Below, piece after piece: positions 13,049 through 20,615 of a DNA stretch of 20,615 nt. The notes under the pieces were generated by a model. That model was not told the DNA's origin. It was given only the letters and a program-made list of their open reading frames with translations, and ran no database searches. Made by a program: the position numbers and the translations under genes. This DNA comes from Vulcanimicrobiota bacterium (GTDB lineage Bacteria > Vulcanimicrobiota > Vulcanimicrobiia > Vulcanimicrobiales > Vulcanimicrobiaceae): assembly GCA_019245995.1 (NCBI GenBank), contig JAFAQW010000048.1, positions 1 through 20,615 on the forward strand, written 5' to 3'. Each line of letters begins with the position of its first letter. Positions within the stretch are counted from its first letter, which is position 1.

Positions 13049-16000
13049 GTGAACCCGGCCCGGTTCTCGATGCAGCACGCGCGCGCCGTGCTCTTCCTGA
13101 CGGTGGCGCTCACCCTGACGGGACTGTGGGCGTACCTCCGCACGCCTGCCTCGATCTTTCCTGAGATGCACTTCTCGCGCATTGACGTCGTCGCCGACGT
13201 CGGCGATCTGCCCCCTGCGCAGGCGCGCGTCGCGGTGACCCTGCCGTTGGAGCGGGCCTTCGTTGGCCTGCCCGCCGTGCAGCAGGTTCGCGCGACGTCG
13301 TCGCAGGGCAACTCGGAACTGGTCGTGTCCTTCGATCCGAAGACCGATACCGCTACCGATCTGCAATACGTCAACGCCGCCATTTCCCAGACTCGCAGTC
13401 AGTTGCCGCCGGACACTGCCCTGCAGGCCAACATCATCACGCCGCAAACCGAGCCCGTGCTCTCCGTCGCACTGCTCTCAACGACGCTCTCGCAAACTCT
13501 CGTCCGCGAGTACGCGATGCGCTCGCTGTTGCCCGCGCTCTACGGCATCCCGGGGCTGGCGCGCATCTTGGTCGTGGGGGGCGCGCAGCGCGAGTACCGC
13601 ATCGATCTCGATCCCGCGGCTTTGGCGGCGTCCGGTCTCTCCGCGCGCGACGTCGGCGACGCCGTCGCTCAAGCCAACACCGTCACGGCGGTCGGTCTTG
13701 CGCAGAACTCCGTCCAGCGGAGCGCGGTCATCCTCGACGCCGGATTGCATGATGCGTCGCAGTTGGCGCGAGTCGTCGTGCCGACGCCGCACGGCGGAGG
13801 CGTTCCCGTCGGCTCGCTCGGCATTGTGCGCCTGGACGTCGCGCCGTTCACGAATCAAATGTCCTTCGATGCACGGCACGCTGTCGCGCTCAGTTTCTAC
13901 GCGCTGCCGGGAGCGGACAACGTGCGGATGGCTCGCGAGGTGAAGTCGCGCCTCGCGCGTTTCGCAGAAGAACTGCCCGAAGGCGTGACGCTGCATCGCT
14001 ACTGGGATGCGACGGACCTGATCGTCGCGTCACAGACGAACCTGCGCGATGCCATCCTGATCGGCGCGCTGCTCGCGCTGGTCGTCATCTTCTTCTTCCT
14101 GCGCAACGTGCGCATGACGCTCGTCGCCGCGCTGATCATTCCATCGGCGATGGCGATTGCAATCCTGGTCGTTTCACTCTTCGGTGAAACGCTCAACATC
14201 ATGAGCGTCGGCGGTCTCGCGGTGGCCGTGGGACTTATCATCGACGATGCAATCGTCGTCGTCGAAGGCATCGCGCGCACGCTGCAAGATTCGCCGCAGT
14301 TGTCGCTGCCCGACGCGACGGTCCTCGCGATGCGCCGACTCGTCGCGCCGATGTGTGCCTCGACGCTCGCGACGATCGTCGTCTTCGCGCCGCTGGGCCT
14401 GCTGACGGGGGTCGCCGGCGCCTTCTTCCGCGCGCTCGCGCTCACGCTCTCGTGCGCGCTCGTTGTCTCTCTCGCGCTCGCCGTCTTCGTCACGCCGCTG
14501 ACGTTTCGCGCGATTTTAGGGCGCCGCGTCCCACACGAGGAGAACCCCTGGGTGGCGCATCTGCTGGAACGCTACGGTCCGGCGCTGCGCTGGGCGCTCG
14601 CGCGCCGCAGCGCCGTCTACGCGGCCGCCGGGATTGTTTTGCTGATCACGGTCGCGCTGCTAGCGAGCATACCCAGCGATTTTTTGCCGCACATGGATGA
14701 GGGACAGTTTGAAATTTCCTATCGCATGCCGGTTGGCACGGCGCTGGCAGCGAGCGACGCGGCGGCGCTCGCGCTCGAACGCAACGTTCTCGACGATCCC
14801 GCGGTCGCCGCGGAGGGCCGCTTCACGGGCATCGACACGAACGGCTTCTCGCCCACTCCGGCGCGCGTGGGCATCATGCGCGTTCGGCTGAAGCCGCAGC
14901 GCGAGCGTGCGTCGTTCGATATCGTGAGCGACCGGCTGCGCGATCGACTGTCGTCGGCCGTGCCGGCGGCCGACCTCAACGTGCATCAGATACTGGAAGA
15001 CATGATCAACGATATCTCCGGTGCGCCGGCGCCGATCGAGTTAGTGGTCAGTGGCCCGGATCAAGCCACGCTCGTGAAGACGGCGATCCGGGTGGCCGAC
15101 GCCATCTCGTCGTTGCCCGGCGTCACCGACGTTTTCTCGGGAATCGACCGCGACGATCCGGCGCTGCACGTGGTACCGGACTTCGCGGCGCTCGCGCGCG
15201 CGCGCACCAGCGTCAACGACGTGGCGGCCAATCTCGCCGCGGCCACGCAAGGCAGCATCGCGACGAATTTGCCGGGGTCGTCGCAGGTCGTTCCCGTCCG
15301 CATCACGGTCCACGGCGCGGGCGGCGAGCTGCCCGGCGCGCTCGCGCTCGGCGGCGGGGCCGTTCCGCTCGCTCAGGTCGCACGCACGCGGTTGGATCGC
15401 ACGTCCACCGACATCACCGAAATCAACGGGGAACGGTCCGCGCTCGTCACGGCAAACACCAGCGGACGCGCACTGTCTTCAGCGGTCGCCGACATTCGCG
15501 CGGCGCTGGCGAAGGCCGGCGTGCCGCCCGGCTATCGCGTCAGCATCCAGGGCGCCTACCAGGCGCAGCAGCGATCGTTTCTGGAGTTTGCGCTCGTCAT
15601 CGCCATCGCCATCGGATTGGTCTTTTTCGTGATGCTGGCCGCGTTTGGATCGTTTCGTCAGCCGCTCGTGATTCTCGCGGCCGTTCCGCTGGCGCCGATC
15701 GGTGTCGCGCTCGGCCTGTTTCTGACGCGCACGCCGTTCAACGTCGCGTCGTTTATGGGACTCTTGCTGCTGGTCGGCCTCGTCGTGAAGAACGGCATCC
15801 TTTTGATCGACGCGGCGAATCGGCGGCGCCGCGAAGGCTTGGCGATCAACGACGCGCTCACTTTGGCCGGGCGCGAACGCCTTCGTCCGATCTTGATGAC
15901 GACGCTCGCCGCAATCGGCGCGTTGCTGCCGCTGGCCTTCGGCATCGGCGCGGGCGCGGCGATGGAACAGCCCCTGGCGATCGCGGTCGTCGGCGGTCTG

Positions 16001-16081
16001 TCGACCGCGACCTTTTTTACGCTCGTGTTGATTCCGGTGCTGTACGCGGCGCTCTATCGGCGCGACGGGGCGCGCGCGTGA
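13049..16081 (+). CDS. RND-family efflux pump, inner-membrane transporter
   Basis: A 1010-residue proton-driven RND transporter. Helix 1 is near residues 10-28, and large periplasmic loops follow helix 1 and helix 7. In helix 4, GLIIDDAIVVVEG has the adjacent Asp399-Asp400 proton-relay pair seen in HAE1-type multidrug pumps (metal pumps usually have a single Asp with Gly/Ala). In helix 10, GLVVKNGILLIDA supplies Lys914. Length is at the low end of normal. The substrate cannot be read from sequence, and either small amphiphiles or lipids are possible. The start is a GTG at 13049 (MNPARFSMQHARAV) with GAGG about 13 bases before it, which is rather far. An ATG at 13038 is out of frame and stops at once. 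The TGA overlaps the next gene. It works with the outer-membrane factor and adaptor that follow. Confidence 0.95.
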   Translation: MNPARFSMQHARAVLFLTVALTLTGLWAYLRTPASIFPEMHFSRIDVVADVGDLPPAQARVAVTLPLERAFVGLPAVQQVRATSSQGNSELVVSFDPKTDTATDLQYVNAAISQTRSQLPPDTALQANIITPQTEPVLSVALLSTTLSQTLVREYAMRSLLPALYGIPGLARILVVGGAQREYRIDLDPAALAASGLSARDVGDAVAQANTVTAVGLAQNSVQRSAVILDAGLHDASQLARVVVPTPHGGGVPVGSLGIVRLDVAPFTNQMSFDARHAVALSFYALPGADNVRMAREVKSRLARFAEELPEGVTLHRYWDATDLIVASQTNLRDAILIGALLALVVIFFFLRNVRMTLVAALIIPSAMAIAILVVSLFGETLNIMSVGGLAVAVGLIIDDAIVVVEGIARTLQDSPQLSLPDATVLAMRRLVAPMCASTLATIVVFAPLGLLTGVAGAFFRALALTLSCALVVSLALAVFVTPLTFRAILGRRVPHEENPWVAHLLERYGPALRWALARRSAVYAAAGIVLLITVALLASIPSDFLPHMDEGQFEISYRMPVGTALAASDAAALALERNVLDDPAVAAEGRFTGIDTNGFSPTPARVGIMRVRLKPQRERASFDIVSDRLRDRLSSAVPAADLNVHQILEDMINDISGAPAPIELVVSGPDQATLVKTAIRVADAISSLPGVTDVFSGIDRDDPALHVVPDFAALARARTSVNDVAANLAAATQGSIATNLPGSSQVVPVRITVHGAGGELPGALALGGGAVPLAQVARTRLDRTSTDITEINGERSALVTANTSGRALSSAVADIRAALAKAGVPPGYRVSIQGAYQAQQRSFLEFALVIAIAIGLVFFVMLAAFGSFRQPLVILAAVPLAPIGVALGLFLTRTPFNVASFMGLLLLVGLVVKNGILLIDAANRRRREGLAINDALTLAGRERLRPILMTTLAAIGALLPLAFGIGAGAAMEQPLAIAVVGGLSTATFFTLVLIPVLYAALYRRDGARA

Positions 16082-17289
16082 TGCTTGCCGGCGTGATTCT
16101 GGCGGCGATTCCCGCCTTCGCCACGCTGTCGCTGACCGACGCGCAAGAGCGCGCGGTCGCGAACAGCGTCGACGTGCAGACGGCCGTCGCGACCGCGCGT
16201 CAGCGTGAAGCGGAGCTGACGATCGCGCGGCGCACCGGCATTCCGCACGTCGCCGCAGATTACACCCTGGGGCCTCAGGCGAACGCCGCCAACAACGGAA
16301 CGATCGAGCAGAGCCTCGTCTCGGTGGGTCTCGGCGTTTCTATCAACGACCTCGTCGCGCAGAATGCTGACGTACGCGTGGCCGCGGCCGAGCTGCTCGC
16401 AGCTCAGCGCAACGCCGACGCGGCCGTCGTCGCGGCGCGCGAGAACGCGACGAGGCTGTACTTTACCGCCTTGCAGACCATTGCGGTGGAACGCGTGCGC
16501 GCCGACGCAATCGCCGGAGCGCAACGCGACCGCACTGCGGCGCAACTGCGCGCCCGCAGCGGCGAGTCGCCGCAGCTCGACGTCGTACGCGCCGACGTCA
16601 CGCTCGCACAAGCGTACGCCGACTTTGCCCGCGCTCGAGCGGATCGCACGGACGCCGTCGAGTCGCTGGCCGTCGCGACGGCGGTCGATCCGGCGTCCCT
16701 GAGCACGCTGAACGCGTCGCCCGCCGTCGTCGCCAATCTGCCGGCGCAAGATCGCGCCGTCGCGCGCGCGCTCGCGCTACGCCCCGAGGTTACGGCGCTG
16801 TTGGCCACGATAGAGTCGCGTATGGCGAGCATTGCGGTGGCGCGCCGCCTCGCGTTCCCGACGGCGACCGTACAGGCAGGCTACCAAACCGGCGTGGATA
16901 CTGGCATCCCGGTCCATGGCCCGAGCGTCACGGCGCACGTCGAGATTCCCCTCGCTGCAACCGTGTCGCCGCACGTGGCGGCGGCGCAGGCCCAACTCGC
17001 GATCGCGCAAGCGCAGCTGCTGGCGGAGCGGCGAACGCTGACGCTGGAAATCGCGTCGGCGTTGCGTGACGCCCGCGCGCAGGAGGTCGCGGCAACGGCG
17101 GCCGAGCGCGGCCGCGCGGAAGCGCAGCGCGCCCTTGCGGCCGTGGAGATCGGCTATCGCGAAGGTGCGAGCTCGAGTCTCGACGTCGCCGAGGCCCGGC
17201 GCACGTACGAGCAGGCCGCCGTGGATGCGCTCGTCGCGGAGTACAAGCGCGCGCAGGCCATCGCACGAATTCAGGTGATCGTGCCGTGA
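16078..17289 (+). CDS. TolC-like outer-membrane efflux protein
   Basis: A 403-residue outer-membrane factor, the exit duct of the tripartite pump. It shows the twofold repeat of the family: long Ala/Arg/Glu-rich helices (about 20-60, 100-200, 250-275, 295-395) with short beta-strand segments around HVAADYTLGPQ and TVQAGYQTGVDTG, and the end motif EGASSSLDVAEARRTYEQA. The start is either GTG at 16078 (GTGA overlap with the pump) or ATG at 16081. Both give a hydrophobic leader, MLAGVILAAIPAFATLSL, that lacks the usual positive charge at its N-terminus, so export efficiency or the exact start is uncertain. Its stop overlaps the adaptor GTG by four bases. A lipobox was not seen. Confidence 0.9.
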   Translation: MMLAGVILAAIPAFATLSLTDAQERAVANSVDVQTAVATARQREAELTIARRTGIPHVAADYTLGPQANAANNGTIEQSLVSVGLGVSINDLVAQNADVRVAAAELLAAQRNADAAVVAARENATRLYFTALQTIAVERVRADAIAGAQRDRTAAQLRARSGESPQLDVVRADVTLAQAYADFARARADRTDAVESLAVATAVDPASLSTLNASPAVVANLPAQDRAVARALALRPEVTALLATIESRMASIAVARRLAFPTATVQAGYQTGVDTGIPVHGPSVTAHVEIPLAATVSPHVAAAQAQLAIAQAQLLAERRTLTLEIASALRDARAQEVAATAAERGRAEAQRALAAVEIGYREGASSSLDVAEARRTYEQAAVDALVAEYKRAQAIARIQVIVP

Positions 17290-18449
17290 AGTACGGCGCG
17301 CGCCTCGCGGTAGTCGCACTCGTCGCGCTGATAGTCGCCGTCGTGCTGTGGCGCATCGCTCCCCGCCGGCTCGCGGAACCGCCGCAAGATCGCGGCCCGC
17401 AAGTTCCGCTCGCGCTCGTGCGCGAGGGTAGCGTCGAGCAAACCATCGCGCTCGTCGGTCGTGTCGGCTCCCCGGCAGGAACGCAGACGAAGTTGGCGTT
17501 TCCGCTCTCGGGTTCGGTGCAGCGCGTCGACGTGAGCCTCGGTGAACGCGTCGAAGCGGGCGCCCCGCTCGCGCACTTGGACGCGACGCCGTATGCGATC
17601 GCCGCGCAGCAGGCGCAGGCCGAGGCCGCCGCCGCGCGTGCCGGCAGCGCGGCGGCAAGCGTCGACCGAACGTCGGTCAAGTTGCGCGTGGACGAGGCGG
17701 AGCTCGCGCGTCAGCGCCGCCTCTACGCCGCGGGCGTCGTCGCGCTCAAAGACGTGCAGTCGGCGCAGGGCATCGTCGCGGCCGATCGCGCCGAAGCGTC
17801 GGGCGCGCAGGCACAGCGCTCGCAGGCGCAAGCGCAATCGCAAGCGGCGACCGCGCATCAGGCGAGCACGGCGTACGATGTGGAACGCACCACCTTGCGC
17901 GCGCCGGCGGCAGGCGTGGTGGTCGGCATCTTCGTGCAGGCCGGCCAAGTCGTGGATCCGACGACGCCGGTCGTTGCGCTGTCCTCCGCGGCCGGACAAG
18001 GCTCCGCCACGCTCGACATTCCCGTCGCGGAGATCGGTAGAGTTCGTCCCGGCGATCGGGTGACGCTGCGCTATGGCGGCTCGACCTCGCAGGGCCGCGT
18101 CACCGGCATCGCCCCCGCCGTCGATCCCGCCACGGGTCTGGCGGTGCTAACCGTGAGCGGCGTTGCGCCGGGCACTGCAGGCGGCACGCCGATCGACGCG
18201 ACCGTCATCGTCGGCGCGCAACGCGGTCTCGTCGTGCCGCGCAGCGCGGTTATCGAGGACCCGCAAACCGGCGCGCATCTCGTCTTCGTCGCGGAGCGTC
18301 ATGCCGACGGGACGCTGCACTTCGGCTCCCGCACGGTCACCGTTGACGCGCAGGACGATCGCTACGCGCGCATCGCCTCGGGGCTGCATGTCGGCGAACG
18401 CGTCGCGTCGCAAGGCGCCATCGATCTGCTGGCCCCTTCGGGCGAATAG
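17286..18449 (+). CDS. Periplasmic adaptor (membrane fusion protein) of the RND pump
   Basis: A 387-residue HlyD/AcrA-type adaptor joining the inner-membrane pump to the outer-membrane duct. It begins MKYGARLAVVALVALIVAVV, an N-terminal membrane anchor or uncleaved signal without a lipobox Cys. The two halves of the lipoyl domain are AFPLSGSVQRVDVSLGERV (about 75-93) and TTLRAPAAGVVVGIFVQAG (about 201-219). Between them is an Ala/Gln-rich coiled-coil hairpin (about 105-198). A beta-barrel domain (IPVAEIGRVRPGDRVTLRY) and a C-terminal membrane-proximal domain follow. It starts at the GTG at 17286, overlapping the previous stop. The order pump, duct, adaptor differs from the common adaptor-first order. 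It converges with the leftward gene at 18453, with three bases between stops. Confidence 0.93.
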   Translation: MKYGARLAVVALVALIVAVVLWRIAPRRLAEPPQDRGPQVPLALVREGSVEQTIALVGRVGSPAGTQTKLAFPLSGSVQRVDVSLGERVEAGAPLAHLDATPYAIAAQQAQAEAAAARAGSAAASVDRTSVKLRVDEAELARQRRLYAAGVVALKDVQSAQGIVAADRAEASGAQAQRSQAQAQSQAATAHQASTAYDVERTTLRAPAAGVVVGIFVQAGQVVDPTTPVVALSSAAGQGSATLDIPVAEIGRVRPGDRVTLRYGGSTSQGRVTGIAPAVDPATGLAVLTVSGVAPGTAGGTPIDATVIVGAQRGLVVPRSAVIEDPQTGAHLVFVAERHADGTLHFGSRTVTVDAQDDRYARIASGLHVGERVASQGAIDLLAPSGE

Positions 18450-18452
18450 CCC

Positions 18453-19298
18453 CTAACGGCTCTGCCCCGATCCGCACAGCTGCGCGCTGGCCATCACCGA
18501 CTTTGCCGCATCGTTCTCGCGGCTCTGCGTTTGATCGATGGTCCAGTTCAGGCCCTCGATGAGACGCGTTACGGGGTTATAGCCGACGACGAGGCCGGGG
18601 ATCGTAGCGAGGTCGATCGTGTACGGGTTCGGAGGAAGTCCGGCGAAGTTTGGATTGCTCGGGAGGCCGTTGATGGGCGCCGGCGTCCCGGTCGCGCCGC
18701 GCTGATTCGTCTGGTTCATCGCATTGATATAGGCTTCGCCCGCGTGTTGCAGGTCCGCCATCTGCTGCGTGTCGACGAAACCGCTGATGATGTCGAGCGC
18801 GGCGTTTTGCGTCGCGAGCGCCTTGAGCAGCTTATCGCGAATCTCCCGAAGCCGCTTATCGTCGTCGGGGCGGCCGGTCCCGTGCAAGAGCTCGGGCTTA
18901 TCGAGCAGGGTTTGAATGGCAATGATGTTGTTGGCGATCGGGCGGATCAAGTTCTCCATGCCGAGCAGCGCCATGTTTTGCGAGTTGTTGGAGACGCCGC
19001 CCGGGTCCCCACCGACGGGATCGCGCGTCGCGCTCGTCGCGTCGCTGCCGTAGAACGCCGCCGTATTATAGCTGCGAAACAGCGTGGGACTCTTTTTGAT
19101 GGCGGTATCGTTCTGCAGCATCATGCCGATGGCGGGGCCGATCGTACGGTGGAGCTCCCTGCACAGCGGATGCGTGACGATGTGATAAATCTGCGGAGGC
19201 GGCGTCGGCGTCGCCGCAGGCTGCGTGCCCGCCGCAGACGCCAGAACGGGAACGAGCACGGCTAAAGCCGCGCCAAAGGTGCACGCCAGTCGCAACAT
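18453..19298 (-). CDS. Exported protein of unknown function
   Basis: A 281-residue protein with a clear signal peptide (MLRLACTFGAALAVLVPVLASAAG, cleavage near residue 21-23). A Pro/Thr linker follows (PAATPTPPPQ), then a mostly helical body. Recognisable stretches are IYHIVTHPLCRELHRTIGPA and LLGMENLIRPIANNIIAIQ, and later a Pro/Gly-rich loop with LPSNPNFAGLPPNPYTID. Two cysteines remain in the mature chain (Cys46 and one about seven residues from the end), which could form a disulfide. No family was recognised and no enzyme motif was seen. The start is the ATG at 19298, preceded by AGGAAAG about eight bases away. The longer opening to 19664 contains no better start and lacks export features. 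It is divergent from the phosphoesterase at 19474 and may share its control region. Confidence 0.8.
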   Translation of the reverse strand: MLRLACTFGAALAVLVPVLASAAGTQPAATPTPPPQIYHIVTHPLCRELHRTIGPAIGMMLQNDTAIKKSPTLFRSYNTAAFYGSDATSATRDPVGGDPGGVSNNSQNMALLGMENLIRPIANNIIAIQTLLDKPELLHGTGRPDDDKRLREIRDKLLKALATQNAALDIISGFVDTQQMADLQHAGEAYINAMNQTNQRGATGTPAPINGLPSNPNFAGLPPNPYTIDLATIPGLVVGYNPVTRLIEGLNWTIDQTQSRENDAAKSVMASAQLCGSGQSR

Positions 19299-19473
19299 CA
19301 CGTTCTTTCCTACCGCTATGACGGCCGAAGGTCCCCTCTCGTGACGGCGAGCGGCAGGCGGCCGAGCAAACCGAGCGAGCGGAATGCAGACCAACGTCAC
19401 CATCGCGCGAACATGAGCGAGCGCTGAGAGCGTTTGCGCATGAGAACGAGGCCGATCCCGAAAAAGCCGTTGT
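19299..19473. promoter_or_regulatory. 175-bp divergent intergenic region upstream of the second phosphoesterase
   Basis: This stretch separates the exported unknown protein (leftward) from the partial phosphoesterase (rightward) and must carry their start signals. AGGAAAG near 19306-19312 (minus strand) is the ribosome site of the leftward gene. A purine-rich AAAAAG lies at about 19461-19466, before the rightward GTG. It has several GAGCG repeats but no clear promoter pair or operator dyad. No gene was seen in it. Confidence 0.35.
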
Positions 19474-20615
19474 GTGAAGTTGCCGTTTCCGGTCCTTTGC
19501 GTGGCGGTGGCGTGCTGCAGTTCTGCCTGCGGCGGTCGCCAGGCGTTTGCGCCGGTAGTTCCAGCCGCGAATACCGCTTCGAATGCGGCCGCTCCAGCCG
19601 GCGCACCGGCAACGTACGGCGCGCTGGCCAGAGTTCCCACGCCGATCAAGCACGTCATCATCATCTTTCAAGAGAACCGCACGCCGGACTACCTCTTCCA
19701 AGGCGTGCCGGATGCGGACATCGCGAAAACGGCTATCGATTCTAAAGGCGAAACGGTTCCTTTGCGACCAATCTCGCTGGCCGCCGGATACGATCTCGAT
19801 CACTCCCATGCGGCGTTCGTTCAAGACTACGATCTCGGGAAAATGGACGGCTTCGATCGTGGGCTGTCGGGCCGCCATCACTTGCGGCCGTTCGGCTACG
19901 CCCCGATGTCCGAAGTGAAGCCGTATTACGAAATGGCGACGCAGTACGCGTTCGCGGATCACATGTTCCAGAGCAACCAGGGACCGAGCTTCCCCGCGCA
20001 TATGTACATCATCGCCGGCAGAGCCACCGACGAGGTGCTGCTGCCGAACATCGTCGAGGACAATCCGAAACACAAAGGTCATAAGGGCGTTCAGCAGGGC
20101 GGATGCGACTCATCGCCGGGAACCACGGTACCGACAATCAACGCCGAAACCGGCAAACATGGTCCCTCGCCCTTTCCGTGCTTCGACCCCGCCGTATTGT
20201 CCGATTTCCTGGACGCCAAAAAGCTGACGTGGCGTTACTACCAGACGCATCGCGGTGCAGGCCTGTGGCACGGCTACGATGCGATCAAGCACGTTCGCTA
20301 CGGCAAGGACTATGAAAACGTGGTGTCGCCGTCCGAAAGCGTCTTGACCGATATCGCGCACCACCGTTTGGCCAACGTCACGTGGGTGACGCCGGCCGAC
20401 GCCTGGTCCGATCACGCCGGCAAGCGCAGCACCACGCAGGGTCCCGCATGGGTCGCCGCCATCGTCAACGCCATCGGCAAGAGCCCCTACTGGAAAGACA
20501 GCGCGATCTTCATCACGTGGGACGACTGGGGAGGCTGGTACGACCACGAACCGGCTCCGATTCAAAACTATTACGAGCTGGGGTTCCGCGTGCCGCTCGT
20601 TGTCGTTTCACCCTA
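19474..20615 (+). CDS. Second secreted phosphoesterase of the phospholipase C/acid phosphatase superfamily, cut by the right edge
   Basis: An open frame runs from a GTG at 19474 to the window end, about 380 residues without a stop. An in-frame TGA at 19441 bounds it upstream. It starts MKLPFPVLCVAVACCSSACG, a leader rich in Cys that may be a lipoprotein signal though no canonical lipobox is exact, then an Ala/Pro linker. The superfamily blocks are HVIIIFQENRTPDYLFQG (Glu-Asn metal site, near residues 61-78), YAFADHMFQSNQGPSFPAHM and FITWDDWGGWYDHEPAP (metal ligands). It is clearly related to the gene at 8379 but divergent: ENRTPDYLF replaces ENHSFDNYF, so the Ser/Phe positions differ. The frame is easy to miss because it has no stop inside the window. 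The substrate is unknown. The C-terminus lies beyond the edge. Confidence 0.88.
   Translation, partial: MKLPFPVLCVAVACCSSACGGRQAFAPVVPAANTASNAAAPAGAPATYGALARVPTPIKHVIIIFQENRTPDYLFQGVPDADIAKTAIDSKGETVPLRPISLAAGYDLDHSHAAFVQDYDLGKMDGFDRGLSGRHHLRPFGYAPMSEVKPYYEMATQYAFADHMFQSNQGPSFPAHMYIIAGRATDEVLLPNIVEDNPKHKGHKGVQQGGCDSSPGTTVPTINAETGKHGPSPFPCFDPAVLSDFLDAKKLTWRYYQTHRGAGLWHGYDAIKHVRYGKDYENVVSPSESVLTDIAHHRLANVTWVTPADAWSDHAGKRSTTQGPAWVAAIVNAIGKSPYWKDSAIFITWDDWGGWYDHEPAPIQNYYELGFRVPLVVVSP

Noticed and set aside
18531..19265. Plus-strand frame antisense to the exported unknown protein
   Set aside because: Arg-rich composition and a run of Arg near its end, with no start signal. The minus strand has a signal peptide and a ribosome site.
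19299..19664. Upstream extension of the exported unknown protein to 19664
   Set aside because: It would bury the signal peptide inside the chain and overlap the divergent phosphoesterase start. The ATG at 19298 has a fitting ribosome site.
19066..20082. Minus-strand frame of 338 codons over the second phosphoesterase
   Set aside because: The plus strand carries the superfamily motifs in one open frame. The minus frame has no recognisable feature.
1..20615. CRISPR arrays, tRNA or rRNA genes, insertion sequences, prophage or integron parts
   Set aside because: No spaced direct repeats, cloverleaf-like sequence, transposase or integrase motifs were seen on either strand by reading. A tRNA or covariance-model scan was not possible here.

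Overview
The window is GC-rich, densely coded bacterial DNA from a diderm. It encodes a TonB-dependent outer-membrane receptor and a TolC-type channel, yet its cytochrome b and Rieske proteins are of the kind best known from Actinobacteria (three-helix Rieske, long fused cytochrome b, H-x14-H spacing in the second haem pair, PDWY instead of PEWY). That mixture fits an under-sampled deep phylum such as Candidatus Eremiobacterota (WPS-2/Vulcanimicrobiota). This placement is an inference and was not tested by any search. No rRNA, tRNA, CRISPR array, insertion sequence or phage gene was seen.

Region 1 (1-4677) is respiration. A probable cytochrome c oxidase subunit II gene runs leftward off the edge. 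Head to head with it, a tightly overlapped rightward unit encodes oxidase subunit III, a Rieske protein, cytochrome b, a CtaG-type oxidase assembly protein and TsaD (tRNA t6A synthesis). All four junctions overlap by 1-4 bases. No c-type cytochrome gene (CxxCH) lies in the unit, although a bcc-aa3 type chain needs one.

Region 2 (4684-8314) is leftward: a small five-repeat beta-propeller protein, then about 200 bp holding a perfect 9-bp hairpin, then a large TonB-dependent receptor with an N-terminal carboxypeptidase-regulatory-like domain.

Region 3 (8379-18449) is a single rightward run of seven genes with gaps of 29 bp or less: a secreted phospholipase C/acid-phosphatase family phosphoesterase, a YVTN-type propeller, an OmpR-family response regulator, a sensor histidine kinase, an RND pump, a TolC-like outer-membrane factor and a periplasmic adaptor. 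The layout suggests an envelope unit in which a two-component system controls export and an extracellular hydrolase. The divergent TonB receptor shares the 64-bp upstream region and may belong to the same response. This is the best candidate for an unusual system in the window.

Region 4 (18453-20615) holds an unrecognised exported protein of 281 residues on the minus strand and, divergent from it, a second phosphoesterase of the same superfamily as the first, cut by the right edge.
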